Part shown: one piece after another, positions 4,833-6,166 of the stretch | How the letters are laid out: every line of letters starts with the position of its first letter | Position numbering within the stretch: position 1 is the stretch's first letter | Source: Actinomycetota bacterium | Lineage (GTDB): Bacteria > Actinomycetota > Acidimicrobiia > Spongiisociales > UBA11373 | Assembly: GCA_003486285.1 (NCBI GenBank) | Contig: DNGH01000198.1 | Coordinates: 1 to 6,166 of the forward strand | DNA: 6,166 nt | Reading direction: 5' to 3' | Notes under the pieces: model-generated | What the model was told of the DNA's origin: nothing | The model's input: only the letters and a program-made list of their open reading frames with translations | Databases searched by the model: none | Position numbers and translations under genes: made by a program

Positions 4833-5912
4833 GTGCGTATCCGAGCCGAACGCGACGATCTCGTCGACGTACTGAGTCGGGCGGGCCGTGCCGTGGGGGC
4901 GCGCACCGCGCTTCCGATTCTGCAAGGGCTGCTGATCGAGGTCAGTGGCAAGACCATGAGGGTCACCGGGACCGATCTCGACGTGACCGTTCGCACCGAG
5001 CTCGAGGTCGAAGTGCTCGCCGGGGGCACCACCGTCGTGCCGGCGCGCCTCGCCACCGAGGCGGTGCGCAAGCTTCCGCCCGGAGCCGTGACCTTCCAGG
5101 CCGAGGGGGGCGAGATCGAGATCAGCGGCGGCGGTCCCGTGTTCCGTTTCCGCGAGTTTTCGTCCGCCGACTTTCCGAAGCTGACCGAACCCGCGCTGAA
5201 GGGGGCGGTCGGTGTCGATGGCGCGGCCTTCGTCGACGCGGTGAGCCAGGTCTCGGTGGCGGCGTCCAACGACGACGCCCGGCCGGTGCTGACCGGGGTG
5301 TTCTTCGAGACCGAGGAGGGCCGCTTGCGGCTCGTCGCCACGGACTCGTACCGGCTGGCGGTGCGCGACGTCCCCGCGGTGGAGGCGTCGCTGGCCGGAC
5401 TGGTGCCGGTGCGGGCCCTCAAGGAACTCACCCGCACCGTGTCGGCGGGCAAGCTCAAGGTCGCCGTGGGCGATCGCGAGGCGGCGTTCGCCTCGGACCG
5501 TGGGGTGCTCACCGCCCGGCTCATCGAGGGCAGCTTCCCCAACTACCGTCAGCTGATCCCGGCTTCGTATCCGAATCGCCTCACCATCGCCCGCCAGGCG
5601 CTGCTCGAGGCGATCGACCGGGCCTCGCTGGTGGCGGAGGACCACATCCCGATCCGCATCACGCTGCAGAAGGGCGGCATCGAACTCAGCGTCACCCGTC
5701 AGGACGTCGGCGGCGAGACCGAGCACGTGGAGTCCGAGTACCGCGGCGAGGAGATGACCATCGCCTTCAACAGCAGGTACCTCAACGACGGAGTGACCGC
5801 CGTGGGCGAGGACACCATCGTCCTCGACGTGCTCGATCCGCTCAAGCCCGGGGTGCTGCGCGGTGCCGAAGGTGGGGACTTCCTCTACCTGCTGATGCCG
5901 GTGCGCCTCTAG
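4833..5912 (+). CDS. dnaN: DNA polymerase III subunit beta (sliding clamp)
   Basis: 359-aa ring-forming processivity clamp; a dimer encircles DNA and tethers polymerase, MutS, ligase and other partners. Three clamp domains of similar fold are expected at about 1-120, 127-245 and 246-359. Recognisable family segments include RTALPILQGL (24-33), FPKL (114-117), RPVLTGV (150-156), ATDSYRLAVRD (169-179), GSFPNYRQLIP (233-243) and the C-terminal LLMPVRL, whose MPVRL end lines the partner-binding pocket. The GTG start gives the standard MRIRAERDDL opening and has AAGGGA about seven nt upstream. It lies 188 bp after dnaA, across origin part 2, and I see no convincing -35/-10 pair of its own there. 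It probably shares dnaA transcription at least partly. Nothing in it looks broken. Confidence 0.97.
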   Translation: MRIRAERDDLVDVLSRAGRAVGARTALPILQGLLIEVSGKTMRVTGTDLDVTVRTELEVEVLAGGTTVVPARLATEAVRKLPPGAVTFQAEGGEIEISGGGPVFRFREFSSADFPKLTEPALKGAVGVDGAAFVDAVSQVSVAASNDDARPVLTGVFFETEEGRLRLVATDSYRLAVRDVPAVEASLAGLVPVRALKELTRTVSAGKLKVAVGDREAAFASDRGVLTARLIEGSFPNYRQLIPASYPNRLTIARQALLEAIDRASLVAEDHIPIRITLQKGGIELSVTRQDVGGETEHVESEYRGEEMTIAFNSRYLNDGVTAVGEDTIVLDVLDPLKPGVLRGAEGGDFLYLLMPVRL

Positions 5913-5920
5913 GAGAGGCG

Positions 5921-6166
5921 ATGCGCCTCGCCTGGATCGAACTCAGCGACTTCCGCTGTCATGCATCGCTGCGCGTCGTTCCGGAGGGCGGGGTCAACGT
6001 CTTCGTGGGAGACAATGGGTCGGGCAAGACCTCACTCCTCGAGGCGGTCGGCTATCTGGCCTCGCTGACGTCGTTCCGCCGGTCTCCGGATGCGGCACTG
6101 GTGCGCCAGGGGGCGGAGGGAACGGTGGTGCGCGGGGCGTTCGTCGGGTCCACCGGCGAGACCCAG
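5921..6166 (+). CDS. recF: DNA replication and repair protein RecF (5' part)
   Basis: The first 82 residues of RecF, cut by the window edge. RecF is an SMC-like ABC ATPase that, with RecO and RecR, helps load RecA at single-strand gaps. The start MRLAWIELSDFRCHASLRV matches the family N-terminus (the common pattern is LxLxxFRnY). Walker A is GDNGSGKT (30-37), followed by SLLEAVGYLASLTSFR, the usual NxLEAIxxLxxxxSFR region. The ATG lies 8 nt after the dnaN stop with AGGAG (5911-5915, overlapping that stop) five nt upstream, so dnaN and recF form an operon. The Walker B and signature motifs would be outside the window. Confidence 0.93.
   Translation, partial: MRLAWIELSDFRCHASLRVVPEGGVNVFVGDNGSGKTSLLEAVGYLASLTSFRRSPDAALVRQGAEGTVVRGAFVGSTGETQ

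Overview
This window is the chromosomal replication-origin neighbourhood of a high-GC bacterium. Its gene order is the classic one: leftward rpmH, rnpA, yidD, yidC and jag/khpB; rightward dnaA, dnaN and recF. High GC, GTG starts, Pro/Ala/Arg-rich linkers and an rpmH promoter of the TTGACA / TAnnnT type point to Actinomycetota. A deep-branching class such as Acidimicrobiia is possible, but the class is an inference and no 16S rRNA is present.

Left end (1-272): non-coding. It holds two near-consensus parS sites (ParB-binding, centres 60 bp apart), three separate tandem arrays that all have a 7-bp unit, and a strong GC hairpin downstream of jag. rsmG-parA-parB would be expected beyond the left edge, but nothing of them is visible.

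Leftward operon (2823 down to 273): ribosomal protein bL34, RNase P protein, YidD, the YidC membrane insertase and the KH/R3H RNA-binding protein Jag (KhpB). The genes are packed with 1-2 nt gaps, a 1-nt stop/start overlap (TGATG), and an rnpA start that probably lies inside rpmH. The operon links ribosome and tRNA-processing functions with membrane-protein insertion.

Origin region: 2824-3279 separates the two divergent operons. It carries a leftward rpmH promoter, a rightward dnaA promoter and six DnaA-box-like 9-mers. Three of these sit just before dnaA, two of them as a perfect 10-bp inverted repeat. After dnaA, 4645-4832 carries two consecutive hairpins, a DnaA box and a CTA-type trinucleotide run (a candidate DnaA-trio) leading into the most AT-rich stretch of the window. 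This suggests a bipartite oriC flanking dnaA, with unwinding between dnaA and dnaN.

Rightward genes: DnaA (initiator), DnaN (sliding clamp) and the first 82 codons of RecF, cut by the window end.

I see no mobile element, CRISPR array, tRNA/rRNA gene or clearly new multi-gene system. The points most worth a second look are the heptanucleotide arrays interleaved with parS, the candidate DnaA-trio, the YidC protein lacking the groove arginine, and the rpmH/rnpA overlap.
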